From assembly GCA_903835185.1 (NCBI GenBank), contig CAILLX010000071.1:17733-81732 (forward strand): DNA of 64,000 nucleotides, in the 5' to 3' direction. Source of the stretch: an uncultured bacterium (GTDB lineage: Bacteria; Cyanobacteriota; Vampirovibrionia; Obscuribacterales; Obscuribacteraceae). The notes under the pieces were generated by a model, which saw nothing but the letters and a program-made list of their open reading frames with translations, did not search any database and was not told the DNA's origin. The position numbers and the translations under genes are program-made. This document shows, piece after piece, positions 40,140 to 51,800 of the stretch. Position 1 is the first letter of the stretch; each line of letters starts with the position of its first letter.

Positions 40140-40682
40140 TCACTTGGCTCCACCATTGACTATTTCGCCTAAGAAAGGCAACTCACGATACTGTTCAGCA
40201 TCGTCCAGTCCGAAACCGACGACAAAAAAGTCTTCAATCGTGAAGCCTACATAGTCTGCCTCCACCTGCACTCGTCTCCTGGAAGGCTTATCGAGGAAAG
40301 CTGCCAGTTTTAAACTGGCTGGATCAAATTGATCTTGCAGATATTCTTTAAAGAACTTGGCTGTGCGCCCTGAATCAACGATATCTTCCACTATCAGTAT
40401 GTGTTTATGTCTGATATCAGGCAACTCAAGATATGGTGTCTGGATGACGCCGGTACTCTCTTTGCCACTACCATAGCTGGAGAGTCGCACAAATTCAAGT
40501 TGCAGCGGATTCTTCAACTTTATGGTTCGCACCAGGTCGGCTAGAAAGAGAATTGCTCCTTTCATAACCCCTATTACAACCAGGCGATCGACCTCTTTAT
40601 AATCAGAAGAGATCTGCTCACCCATCTGGTCTATACGCTCTTGAATCTGAGCCGCCGAGTATATTTCGCGAATTGTAGGCAA
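40140..40682 (-). CDS. hpt: Hypoxanthine phosphoribosyltransferase
   Basis: VDRLVVIGVMKGAILFLADLVRTI, ILIVEDIVDSGRTAKFFKEYL, VGFTIEDFFVVGFGLDDAEQYRELPFLGEI; TTG start at 40682 with strong GGAGG upstream. Confidence 0.9.
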   Translation of the reverse strand: MPTIREIYSAAQIQERIDQMGEQISSDYKEVDRLVVIGVMKGAILFLADLVRTIKLKNPLQLEFVRLSSYGSGKESTGVIQTPYLELPDIRHKHILIVEDIVDSGRTAKFFKEYLQDQFDPASLKLAAFLDKPSRRRVQVEADYVGFTIEDFFVVGFGLDDAEQYRELPFLGEIVNGGAK

Positions 40683-40907
40683 ACTTCCTCCTCCACTGCA
40701 ACACACTTCTTGAGCGCGCCGGCAGACAGTTAACCTGGCGGACCTGCTTCTTGCCTGTCCTGCAAACAGGTTCACTATTCTCGCAGAAAAGTAAATGGAA
40801 GCAAGCTCCAGGACACAGCCAGAACATTAATAACAACTGGCGCCATTGCATGACTGCAGGGATAATAACAAAATGTTACGATGCCAACGACTTAAGAGAG
40901 AGCTGAA

Positions 40908-41882
40908 ATGGTCCTCAAGACAGCAGACTGGGCAACAGTACAGAGTGTCCTCAATGAAACTCACGCAATCTGGTCATCCGGGCTGAACAAAAGCCTCTAC
41001 TATTTCCACATCTATCGCCAGTTAACACATCCCTGGTCTCGCAAGCATTTCCGCTTTATGGTTGACAGCCATAACAAAGGAATTACAGGCAGCCTGAAAA
41101 TCTATTCTATGAATCTGTCCAGCCGCGGACGGCAATATCGCCTGGCAGGACTGGGAGCTATCTACACAATGGAAGCCCGTCGCGGACTGGGTTTCGGTAG
41201 AAAACTAATGAAGCAAGCTATCTCGCTGGCCCGGGCGGAACGGTTCGACGCAATTTATCTCTTCTCCGAAATTGGCTGCGAGTTTTATGAACGCTTTGGT
41301 TTTGAACTGCTGGGAGCACGAGACTTCTTTATTGATCTTTCTCCACCTCACTTGCAGCTTAATGTGACAACTGCTGCCGGCTGTCAGTCCCCCCACCATG
41401 CCTGCCCGATTAGCCAGAGGGATATTCCTGAAATGGTCAGGCTATACAGGCGCTGGCTCAGACGCCAACCTTATGGAGTCTATCGCACAGATTCTTACTG
41501 GAGATACAAACTGGATCGAGAGGCATACCTGCATGAGCACTCCAGCTGGCGCTGGCCCGGGCTCGAAGTAATCAAGGAGGACTGGCAGCAGCCTGATGGT
41601 GGATACGCCATTGTCGAACATGCCGGGAAGGTCTTAAGAGTTCTGGAGATAGTGGCAACAGAAGAAGTAGAAGAAAAACTCTGGACCAAGATAATCCAGC
41701 TGGCATTGTCCCGGAGCTGCGCAAGCATCCACGGCTGGGAAGCGCTTGAGCCGAAACGGACCCTTGGCAGCAAGTTGAGCAACCGCTGGTGGGGGATGCC
41801 AATGATCCTACCGCTGACAAAATCGCTGCCTCTCCCCGGGCTGCCCGAGCGGTGCAGATTCTTAGAGCTCGACCACCTTTGA
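40908..41882 (+). CDS. GNAT-family N-acetyltransferase
   Basis: RLAGLGAIYTMEARRGLGFGRKLMKQAISLARAERFDAIYLFSEIGCEFYERFGFEL. Confidence 0.8.
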   Translation: MVLKTADWATVQSVLNETHAIWSSGLNKSLYYFHIYRQLTHPWSRKHFRFMVDSHNKGITGSLKIYSMNLSSRGRQYRLAGLGAIYTMEARRGLGFGRKLMKQAISLARAERFDAIYLFSEIGCEFYERFGFELLGARDFFIDLSPPHLQLNVTTAAGCQSPHHACPISQRDIPEMVRLYRRWLRRQPYGVYRTDSYWRYKLDREAYLHEHSSWRWPGLEVIKEDWQQPDGGYAIVEHAGKVLRVLEIVATEEVEEKLWTKIIQLALSRSCASIHGWEALEPKRTLGSKLSNRWWGMPMILPLTKSLPLPGLPERCRFLELDHL

Positions 41883-42190
41883 AGCAGTCAGCTCCTGCCT
41901 TCTCATACATGCACTCACCGTCAGACTGAAATCTTATCTTGCCGAGCCTGCAGGCTCCTTCACTGCCCAGGTGCGCTCTCTGGACGCTCCTGCCGCCTCA
42001 ATTGCCAAGATGGCTGCCGGCACTGCTTGCGATGTCCTCACGCCAGCGCCATACCTTCTCGAGATCAACCTGAAATCTTAGTACTATCTCATTCTGCCTG
42101 GCAAACCTTAGCTAATCTTGTAATCTCACGATTGCCCGCTCTACAGTTGCTACACTTTACTCGTTAGGGCTTACACACAGGTATTTGGTT

Positions 42191-44017
42191 GTGAAAACAT
42201 TAGCTGCTGACTGCGCCCAAAAGCAGAAAAAAGGACGCGTTGTAAACGACTTCTCAATCCAGGTAGCTACCATTAATGGCTCGGGAAGCCAATCTGCCAA
42301 CAGTGTATTGATGAGGTCCATCTTCGAGATGGGTGTGCCGGTATCAGGGAAGAATTTTTTCCCCTCCAACATTGCCGGACTGCCAACCTGGTTTACAATT
42401 CGCGCCAACAAAAAGGGTTATGTCGGACGTAAACGGGACGTAGACATTCTTATAGCAATGAATCCACAAACAGCTCTTGAGGATCTCAAGTCGTTGCTAC
42501 CCGGCAGCGTTTGCATCAGCCCGGTTGAACTTAAGCTCGATGTTGTACGCAGTGATGTCAAGCACTACCAGGTGCCTTTTAGTGAACTAGGAGCCAAGAC
42601 CACTGACCAGATTAAACTGAGAAAGCTCCTCACTAACATGATTTATGTAGGCGTGGTCGGCGAACTGCTCGGCATTGACGAAGCAGAGGTGGAAAAAGCC
42701 ATCAATAAGCAGTTTGAAGGCAAAGCAAAAGCTATTGAGCTCAACCTCACTGCTGTCAAAATCGGGCGCGACTGGACACGAGAGAACCTGCCCAAAGACG
42801 ATCCATTCTTTGTGGAAAAGATGGACAGCACAAAGAACAAGATAATGATTGACGGCAACGCAGCCGCAGCCATCGGTTGCCTGTTTGCCGGTGTTACGGT
42901 CGTCCCCTGGTATCCGATTACTCCAGCTTCCACACTTTGCGAAACTCTTATTGATTATTTGAAAGAGTACCGAGTTGATAAAGAGACCGGCAAAGCAACA
43001 TATGCCGTAGTTCAGGCAGAAGACGAGCTAGCTGCAATCGGCATGGCACTGGGAGCAGGTTGGGCTGGCGCCAGATCTATGACATCAACGTCAGGACCAG
43101 GCATCTCTTTGATGGCAGAGTTTGTCGGCTGCGGCTACTTCACTGAAGTGCCGACAGTCATTTTTGATGTTCAACGAGTCGGCCCGTCAACTGGAATGCC
43201 AACAAGAACATCGCAGGCCGACATCATGTCGGTGCATCTGCTCTCTCACGGTGATACCAAGCACATCATATTGCTGCCGGCATCAGTAGAAGAATGCTAT
43301 GAGATGGCTATACAAGCTTTCGACCTTGCCGAGCGTTTCCAGACTCCTGTGTTCGTGATGACAGATCTTGATCTCGGCATGAATCACTGGATGGCTGATC
43401 GCTTCGTATATCCGGACAAACCTATGGATAGAGGTAAAGTACTTAACGCCCAACAATTAGAAGAGCTAGGCACTTTTGCACGTTATCGCGATGTAGATGG
43501 CGATGGCATCTGCTATCGCACTCGTCCTGGAACTGTTCACCCTCTGGCCTCTTATTTCACCAGGGCGAGCGGTCACAATGAGAAGGCTCTATACTCCGAG
43601 CGTCCTGAGGATTATGTCAACCTGATGAAACGGCTTGACAGGAAGTACCAGACAGCACGGAAATATGTTCCTGCACCGCACGTACAAATAGAGCCAAAAG
43701 CAAAGGTAGGTTTAATAGCCTTTGGATCATCACACTGCGCAGTGGAAGAATCTCTAGATCAGCTACGTGATGAAAATAAGATGGCGGTAAGCTATCTGCG
43801 CTTAAAGGCGCTTCCAACTACTGAAGCTGTGAGAAACTTTGTGGAAACACATGACAGAGTATATGTCGTCGAACAAAATCGTGATGCTCAGTTAAGAGAT
43901 CTGTTGCGGCTTGAAATGCCAGATCTGTCAATGAAATTGCGTTCTGTAACGCACTACGACGGTCTGCCAATTGATGCAAGATCTGTCACTGAGGCTGTAC
44001 TGGAGCAAGAGAGGTAA
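42191..44017 (+). CDS. korA: 2-oxoglutarate/2-oxoacid:ferredoxin oxidoreductase subunit alpha (gamma-alpha fusion)
   Basis: N-terminal gamma domain, GNAAAAIGCLFAGVTVVPWYPITPASTLCE, AIGMALGAGWAGARSMTSTSGPGISLMAEFVG. Confidence 0.9.
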   Translation: MKTLAADCAQKQKKGRVVNDFSIQVATINGSGSQSANSVLMRSIFEMGVPVSGKNFFPSNIAGLPTWFTIRANKKGYVGRKRDVDILIAMNPQTALEDLKSLLPGSVCISPVELKLDVVRSDVKHYQVPFSELGAKTTDQIKLRKLLTNMIYVGVVGELLGIDEAEVEKAINKQFEGKAKAIELNLTAVKIGRDWTRENLPKDDPFFVEKMDSTKNKIMIDGNAAAAIGCLFAGVTVVPWYPITPASTLCETLIDYLKEYRVDKETGKATYAVVQAEDELAAIGMALGAGWAGARSMTSTSGPGISLMAEFVGCGYFTEVPTVIFDVQRVGPSTGMPTRTSQADIMSVHLLSHGDTKHIILLPASVEECYEMAIQAFDLAERFQTPVFVMTDLDLGMNHWMADRFVYPDKPMDRGKVLNAQQLEELGTFARYRDVDGDGICYRTRPGTVHPLASYFTRASGHNEKALYSERPEDYVNLMKRLDRKYQTARKYVPAPHVQIEPKAKVGLIAFGSSHCAVEESLDQLRDENKMAVSYLRLKALPTTEAVRNFVETHDRVYVVEQNRDAQLRDLLRLEMPDLSMKLRSVTHYDGLPIDARSVTEAVLEQER

Positions 44018-44022
44018 ATCAC

Positions 44023-45084
44023 ATGGTAGATAATGTTACTGCCGCTAAAGTCCCCTCTGGTGCTGCACCGGCTACCAATCGCATTGGACTCACTCTGGCA
44101 GAGTATAAAGGTGCTAACTCGACGCTGTGTGATGGTTGTGGTCATGATGCAATCACCAGCCAGCTAATCAAAGCCTTTTACGAGATGGGTGTTGACCCGT
44201 ATACCGTAACCAAGCTCTCAGGAATCGGCTGTTCAAGTAAAACACCAGCTTATTTTCTCAATCAGGCTCACGGTTTTAATTCAGTCCACGGTCGTATGCC
44301 CTCTATGGCAACAGGTGTTGGACTGGCTAACCACAAGCTCATTCAGGTTGGCATCTCCGGCGATGGAGATACAGCTTCAATTGGGATTGGACAGTTTGTG
44401 CATGCGGTGCGCCGTAACGTCCCTATGCTTTATTTAGTGGAAAACAACGGCGTCTACGGATTGACCAAAGGTCAATTTTCAGCAACAGCCGACGTCGGCT
44501 CAAAGCTGAAAAGCGGTCTGGTCAACGAGATGCAGCCAATAGATCTTTGCAGCTTAGCAATTGAGCTGGGTTGTGCTTTTGTGGCCCGCTCATTTGCCGG
44601 CGATCCCAAACAGCTGATTTCGCTGTTGAAAGCAGCCATCTCACACAAAGGTACTGCTCTACTGGACATAATCAGCCCCTGTGTAACTTTCAACAACCAC
44701 GAAGGTTCTACAAAGAGTTACAAGTATGCCCGCGACGCTGAAACACCTTTACATGATATCGGCTATGTTCCTTATTTCGAGCAGATCTCGGTCGACTATG
44801 AACCTGGCACTGTCACAGATGTGACAATGCACGATGGTTCTCATATCCTCCTGAAGAAGCTGGCTACCGAGTATGATCCGACCGACAGGGACAACGCAGT
44901 CGCCACACTGCACAAGTCGCAGCAGGAGCAGCAGTTCCTGACCGGTCTGCTTTATATTGACCCGACCAAGCCGGACTTTAATCAAACGCTCAACCTTATC
45001 GATGAGCCGCTTGCCATCCTGAAAGAGGACCAGGTGCGTCCACCTAAAGCAGTACTCGATGAGATTATGGATTCTATGAGCTAA
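44023..45084 (+). CDS. korB: 2-oxoglutarate/2-oxoacid:ferredoxin oxidoreductase subunit beta
   Basis: LCDGCGHDAITSQLIKAF, LSGIGCSSKTPAYFLNQAHGFNSVHGRMPSMATG, ISGDGDTASIGIGQFVHAVRRNV. Confidence 0.92.
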   Translation: MVDNVTAAKVPSGAAPATNRIGLTLAEYKGANSTLCDGCGHDAITSQLIKAFYEMGVDPYTVTKLSGIGCSSKTPAYFLNQAHGFNSVHGRMPSMATGVGLANHKLIQVGISGDGDTASIGIGQFVHAVRRNVPMLYLVENNGVYGLTKGQFSATADVGSKLKSGLVNEMQPIDLCSLAIELGCAFVARSFAGDPKQLISLLKAAISHKGTALLDIISPCVTFNNHEGSTKSYKYARDAETPLHDIGYVPYFEQISVDYEPGTVTDVTMHDGSHILLKKLATEYDPTDRDNAVATLHKSQQEQQFLTGLLYIDPTKPDFNQTLNLIDEPLAILKEDQVRPPKAVLDEIMDSMS

Positions 45085-45195
45085 CCGGAGCTGTATTAGT
45101 AGCATCCCACCCGGCGTTGATCCAGCACCATAATTGCACTTGGGCTCAGCAACCCTGCACAGGCAGGATATTCAAGCTCGCACCGATACCAGGTA

Positions 45196-45789
45196 TTGAC
45201 TGATATGAAAACAGCTGTAATCGTTCACGGGACATCTAGCCGGGAGGAATACTACGATTCCGGTTTACCGTCAGCCAGCAATTATCACTGGCTCCCCTGG
45301 CTGCAGAAACAGCTAATTGTGCATGACTATGCTGTCTACACACCAGAGATCCCGAATTCATGGGCTCCCCATTATCCTACCTGGAAGAAAGAGTTCGAAC
45401 GGTTTGAAATTTCCAGCGAGACAGCTCTTGTTGGACATAGCTGCGGTGGCGGGTTTCTTACACGATGGTTAAGTGAGCATGCCGATATTCGCGTTGGTAA
45501 AGTCGTGCTGGTTGCTCCCTGGCTCGATCCTAAACGCACCAAGACAACAGACTTTTTCGACTTCGTAATTGATCCTGCCCTGGCAAGTCGTACCAGTGGA
45601 CTGACAATTTTCAATTCAGACAATGATGGGCAAGATGTGCAGAACAGTGTGTCCCTTCTAAGGGCTGCAATTCACAAGATCCAGTACCGCGAATTTCACA
45701 ACTACGGTCATTTCTGCCTGAATGATATGAGAACAAGTGAATTCCCTGAATTACTTGCAGAGCTATTGAATTCCGACTGCTGTCAATAG
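45196..45789 (+). CDS. Alpha/beta hydrolase, RBBP9/YdeN-like
   Basis: TAVIVHGTSSREEYY, LVGHSCGGGFLTRWLSEH, HNYGHFCLNDM. Confidence 0.8.
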   Translation: MTDMKTAVIVHGTSSREEYYDSGLPSASNYHWLPWLQKQLIVHDYAVYTPEIPNSWAPHYPTWKKEFERFEISSETALVGHSCGGGFLTRWLSEHADIRVGKVVLVAPWLDPKRTKTTDFFDFVIDPALASRTSGLTIFNSDNDGQDVQNSVSLLRAAIHKIQYREFHNYGHFCLNDMRTSEFPELLAELLNSDCCQ

Positions 45790-45896
45790 AGCTGAATCAC
45801 TGGTACCAATTCATTGACAAGCACTAGCTGACATCCTCAACCACAATGGTGTCTTGCGGCCATCAGTCAAAGATCATCAATTTATTCCCACTGCTC

Positions 45897-48800
45897 TTAG
45901 CGCTCGAACACGCCGCTGCTGTAAGGTCCATGCCCCTGGGTAACCAGTAGCAGGCAGGCAGCCATTTTAATGAGTTTATTTCTCAGACATACGTCAGCAG
46001 GATCTTTGCCCTTCATCGTGGCACGAAGTACCCGGCAGTTTTGGAACAAAGCTGTCATAGATACTTCAGATCTGGCTATTGTCATGCCATCAGCAAGATG
46101 AGTGACTCGAGTCCGTCTGCGTCCGACCAGATCTCCCCTCATGACTTGGGTCAGGCTCTTGTCCGAGCTGCTTACTATAAACTCAGAGCCAGCGTCAACA
46201 TCAGTAGTGCGCTTACCAAGGGTGACTTTGACTGAACCCAATGCACCTTCATGAAGCGTGCGCACAGCTACAAGATCGTTGTTTACAGCAACCAGCATGG
46301 CAACTCCTCGTTTGGCACTAATGAGAACTGGCCCAGCCTTAAGCATACCTGGTCGCTCAGTAACCACAAGCACTTCTCCCTTAGTCACTATTGCTGGCTT
46401 ACTGTGAGTATCGAGCTGGCAGTCTGCTGCCGGTCTGAGCAACAAGCCGTCGCTAAGTTTCACACGCTGCGGCAATGACGTGAGGATGTGCGGAGCAGCA
46501 CTAGGCAGATCGACAAAACCGATCGGCTGCAGCTGTTCGCCTGATGAATCAGCGTCCCATTCAGAGATTGCAGAGCCCGGCAGCGGCGGGATTCTCAGTC
46601 CAATAGCAGGAGCTTTCGACGGATTCAGCGCCTTGAGCTCTTTCTTGATCTTGTCGAGGCGATTCATCGGTATCGGTGTGGTACTCGAATAATTGCACTG
46701 CAGAAGTACTTCGCGTTGAGACATATCACCGCGGTCAAAACGGCTCTTCCGCATCTTCATCCCGGCCAGAATTACCTTTCCATCCAGCACTGTCTCACGC
46801 TGCACTCCGTCGACCGGAATAAGCTCTTCCTCACTGGCATCAACTCCGGCAAATACAACCTCTTCGCCTTGCTGAATATTAATTACAGCTGACTTGCCAG
46901 CGGAAACGGCCGTAAAATGAGACTCTGAGCCAACAAGACTAGCTACTCTTGTCACGCCTGATGCCTTTTGCTCAATAACCACTGCTGCTCCTCCGGGCAG
47001 TTCCAACTCTCCGCTGGCTGTCCGAACTCGAGCACCCTCTTTTGCCGGCATTATTAATACGCGCCCTTCCTTGACTATAACATCACCTTCCGGCGAACTG
47101 GCAATCTCAGTACCTGGAGAACCTAGTACTTGCGTACCACCGCCATAGTTTTCCACAATAATCAGCTGGCACGACGTCTGAGTCACAACATATGTATCTT
47201 CATGCCCTACAGTCACCGGCGTTATCTTCAGCACTTCAGGCGTTGCATCGGTGCTCACCATCAGCGGTGTCGAAGTCGGTTTAGTGTCTATCGGTACCGG
47301 CTGCGGTGGTGTTGGTGTGCAAGTCGTACAAACGGGAGTAGGTGGAGGATTACAGCCCACGCAAATAGGAGGTGGATTACAGCCCACACAGACAGGCGGT
47401 AGTGGTGGCGCTGTCGACACTGGCGTGGGTGCTATGGCAGTAATTTGTGCACCGGTCACCACAATGTCACCAGTCGGATCAATCGAAATGACTCCACCAT
47501 TAGCCAAAAACACTGGCTCTGCTTGCAAAGTAATACTGCCTGGATCCTTGGCGACAAACTCTATATAGCCATAGTTCGATTGTATGGAATGAATCTTCCC
47601 GATCACATTCACATTACCACTCAGAACCGGTACGTCGCTGGCGCCCCGCTCAGCCATTAAGGAGCTCACGATTGCATCGTAGTCGACAACTGCCGGAATC
47701 GCAAGAAGCAGTACTCCGCCACCACTATATTGAGAAGCACTGCCTGGACTATACTGAGCGACAGAAAGAATAGCACTGTCGGCAGCAACATCTATTTCCT
47801 GAGAAGCATGCAGAATGACATTGCCACCATAAGCGTTGACGTTGACTGTCGGTGCACCGGAGGCACCGGAGCCAAGACTCAAATCTCCGCCTACGGCATG
47901 AATAATCAGGTTGGCACCATTACTGCTGATAGCTACTCCATCACCAATGACAATGCCGCCATTGCTCGTTGTGATAGTAACTGCCCCCTGGGAAATTATC
48001 GCAGTGTTCGGTAGTGTTGCTGTCGGGGTACTTGAATCTATCCAGGACTGATGTACGCCACCACTTACTACAGCAGAGCTACCCACGTTAAGTGCTGTTG
48101 CACCGGACACAAGCACACTTCCATGCCCAATTACCTGCCCGCCATCAAGTATCTGTACTGCAGCAGCATGAGAAGTCAGGGCAATGTCACCAACTGACGA
48201 TTGTACGTTGGAGATTTGCAGGTTCTCCAGCGCCGACCAGGATTGAATGTCTACCGTAGAACCATTGGTGTCCAGTACCGGACCTGCCAGTGTACTCACA
48301 TTCACCTGTACACTGCTGCTACCACCTCTAAATTTGACTTGCTGCCCGGAAATCACTCCAAAATCGCCGCCTCCGGTAACATTAATGGCACCTGGTGTAA
48401 TAGGGTTAAAGACAACATCACCGAAACCAGCAAAAATGCTCGAGCCGGAGTTATTGAACTGAACTCTGATGCTGCCGCTTGAACCCTGAATTCCGAGCTG
48501 CCCGCTCGTAGCCAGCAGACTATCGTTTACATTCAGGAGAGCGGTGTTAAACAAGATGCTGCCTGCTGCAGTGTCTCCCTGAGTAGTGATACTGGTATCT
48601 GCAGTCAACTGGAATGTTTGACCCACACTAGATGCTCCCAAAATCACAGAACCAGGATTGACCACGTAAGCACTCCCGGTGGAGCCGGTCTGCACCGTCA
48701 ATATGCCAGCCTGGGTACGGATAGCGGCGCCAAGTCCGGAGCCACCGATATCACCAGAGCTGGATACAAGTGCAACCGTTGCTCCGGATACAACACTGAA

Positions 48801-51800
48801 AGAGTTTCCCTGGATGACATTATCGAAAGCAATGATCCGGGCTTCTGTAAGGGCACTAATGTTACCATTTACAGTCACGTTCCTGGACTGAGTGACAGTC
48901 ACCGGTCCTGTGGTGCCAGTGAGAGCCCCAAGAGTAAGGTCGCCAGCAGAACCGGTCTCGACCCCTAACGCAATAGCTCCCGCTTGTCCTGTTACAGTTC
49001 CGGTAATGTTGCTGCTAAAGAGTTGAACCACTGGTGGGGGGTTCGTTGCAGTCCAGCTCACTGTGCCGGAAGTAGTCAATACGCCTACATAGTTAGCAGT
49101 ATTGCCTGCTAAGAAATTCAAACTAAGATCTGCACCCTGCGAGTCGAACAGGATATCGCCTGTTCCCGATACTCCTTGCGCTGATATCGTACTGGCATTC
49201 GTGACATTAAGCGGTAAGCCGTTGAAACTCTGAAGCAAAATATGCCCACCCGATGCATGAGATGATCCGGAAGGACCATTTGTCTCCACTATATTACCGC
49301 TGGTGTCGATCTTGCCTGATCCTGCAGATAGCACTATGGAACCGCCTTGCCCTGTGCTCTGACTGCCCGGCATCGCCTCTATATCGCCGACAAGAGATAG
49401 AGGGGCAGTTGGAGAACTGGTTGTGATCTGCACTGTTCCACCGTTGCCTGCACCAACTCCGTTGGCCTGTAGAGCTGCTGTCCCGGTATTAACGGTGTCG
49501 CCATAAAGAATGATGGTACCGCCATTGCCGTTTTGAGCGGCAACGCCTACATCCATATTGGTCGAACTGCCGATATTGACAGCCCCACCATAGTTATACA
49601 GCGCCACTGTACCGCCATTGCCGTTCGCTCCTGAACCACTTCTGGCACTTATAATCCCGACTATCTTGTTAAGTCCAGGAGTGAGGTTGACACTATCCAC
49701 AGTGAGCGTGTTGCTCGTGTCGGTAATGATAGTGATCTGCCCACCGTTTCTCATTGCTGTAACATCAAGATTGGCAGCAGTGGTAGATATGCCGCCAGCA
49801 CTGCTGATATATATTGAGCCGCCGTCCCCGCCGGAGGCACCGCTCCTGGCTTGAAGCGATGCTGCTACGCAATTGCAGTTGGATCCGGCAGAGGGGTCAA
49901 TCGAAAGTGTCTGGAGCGGGTTGTAAGTAATAAGAGTAATACTGCCTCCATTGCCTGTGCCATTGCCATTCATGTTGATGACATTGTTGGGAATACCAGC
50001 AATCTGGATTGTGGACCCAGCTACGGTAAGATGCCCACCATTGCCAGAAGTCTGATTGGTGGCATTCATGGTAATGGCGGAACCGAAGTCCGGGATATCT
50101 ACCGGTCCCACCCTATTAATAATAGTCACCGAGCCACCGCTGCCACCGCTGACATTTATGGTCCCCCCGACATAGTTCGATCCCGATACAGCACCAACGA
50201 CAAGAGGTGTCGGAGAGCTGGACACGAGTTTGATGCTGCCTCCAGTACCGAAGCTGTTGTTAGTATTGTCCTGTAAGCCGGATGCATTGGTTATCTGCAA
50301 CAAGCCACCACTCTCAATATCAATTTGCCCGCCATTAGGACCATTAGCATTGATGCTAGCATTGAGACTAACTGTGGCACTGCTGCCGATATTCACAGAG
50401 ACGCTACCACCACTGTCACTGGTCAGCGAGCTGCCGCTAGCCACGTTGATAGTTATCGGGCTTGAACCGTTGGATAGCAGACTTCCCTGTTGCATGCGAG
50501 CAGTAAAGATACCGCCGCTTGCAGTGTTGCTGGTAGCATTGACACTGCCAGCCAGGAATAAGCCGTTGCCCTGTCCCTGACCCAGGAAAAGTGAAATAAA
50601 CCCGCCCGGGGATGAGGTGCTACTAGCGTCGATATCGATGCCGTTGGCGTTGGTCTGGAAAGTAATGTTGCCAACTGGAGCCAGGAGCACGACGCTGCCG
50701 CCGCTACCAGTTTCTCCCGCCCGTATTTCGCTGTTGATTAGAATGCCCGTGCCGCTTACAACAAGGACATTACCAGCATAGGCGCCGCCTCTGGTATCAA
50801 TGCTGATGCCACCACTGTTGCTATTGACGTCAACCTGCGATTGTGGTGCCACAAGAGCCACAGTCCCGCCATGAGTGGTTGAGCTACTCGTGTCGCCAGT
50901 AGCCTGCAAATATCCGCCTACTACAACCGAGCCCTGAGTTGACAGTGCCAGAATATCTCCTCCACTGTGACCCAGCCCACCAACTGTCAGGACATTGCCG
51001 CCCACATTGACCCCTGAGCGTGCTATTACCGCAATAGCAGAGGGACTTGACCCGGAGAGGTTACCAGACAATGAAGAAACACTGATATTGCCATCAATAG
51101 CTGTTAACAGGGGGACGAAATGTGTATTGCCTGCAGTATTTACAATAAGACTATTGCTTGCAAGGGCGATGGAGAGATAGCCGCCTGGTGGCAGGAAATT
51201 ACTGACGCCTTGTGGTGTTATTGTAATGACTGTGTCACCAGATAGGACTGTACTCGCAGCGACTTTGACCTGCGGGAAGATTCCGACGTTAGGCATGCCT
51301 GACGGGTTCGTGGCAGTAGTGTATGTAGTCGACCCTAGAACTATGTTAGCGCCACTATAAAGAACAACAGCTCCAGCAGTGGTACTGGGCGCCGAAACAA
51401 CTGGCAGTCCGGAAGTTATGATGATAGTCCCGGCAGCAGAGACAAATACGCCACCGGCTGCGGCGCCAGCAGTCGGGTGCAAACTGGAGTTACTTGTATT
51501 GATACTTTGAATAGTCACCTGTCCAGGTGTCGATATCCCTATCGAACCACCTTGACCGCCAGGTGATGAAGCCTGCGTCACGATAGAACCGATTGTAATC
51601 TGTCCCGGTGCGTATGTGGATGTATCAAGACTGGCAATTACCACTGTGCCTCCAGTAGACACTCCAGAAGTGTTTAGGTTGCCGACACTCACCGCCGTTG
51701 GTAGTTGCTGCGCGCCGTCATTGCCATTCACTGCAATAGTGATGGAACCGGCCCCGCCCTGGCTACTGGAAGCATTGATATTAAAAGTAGCACCAGACCG

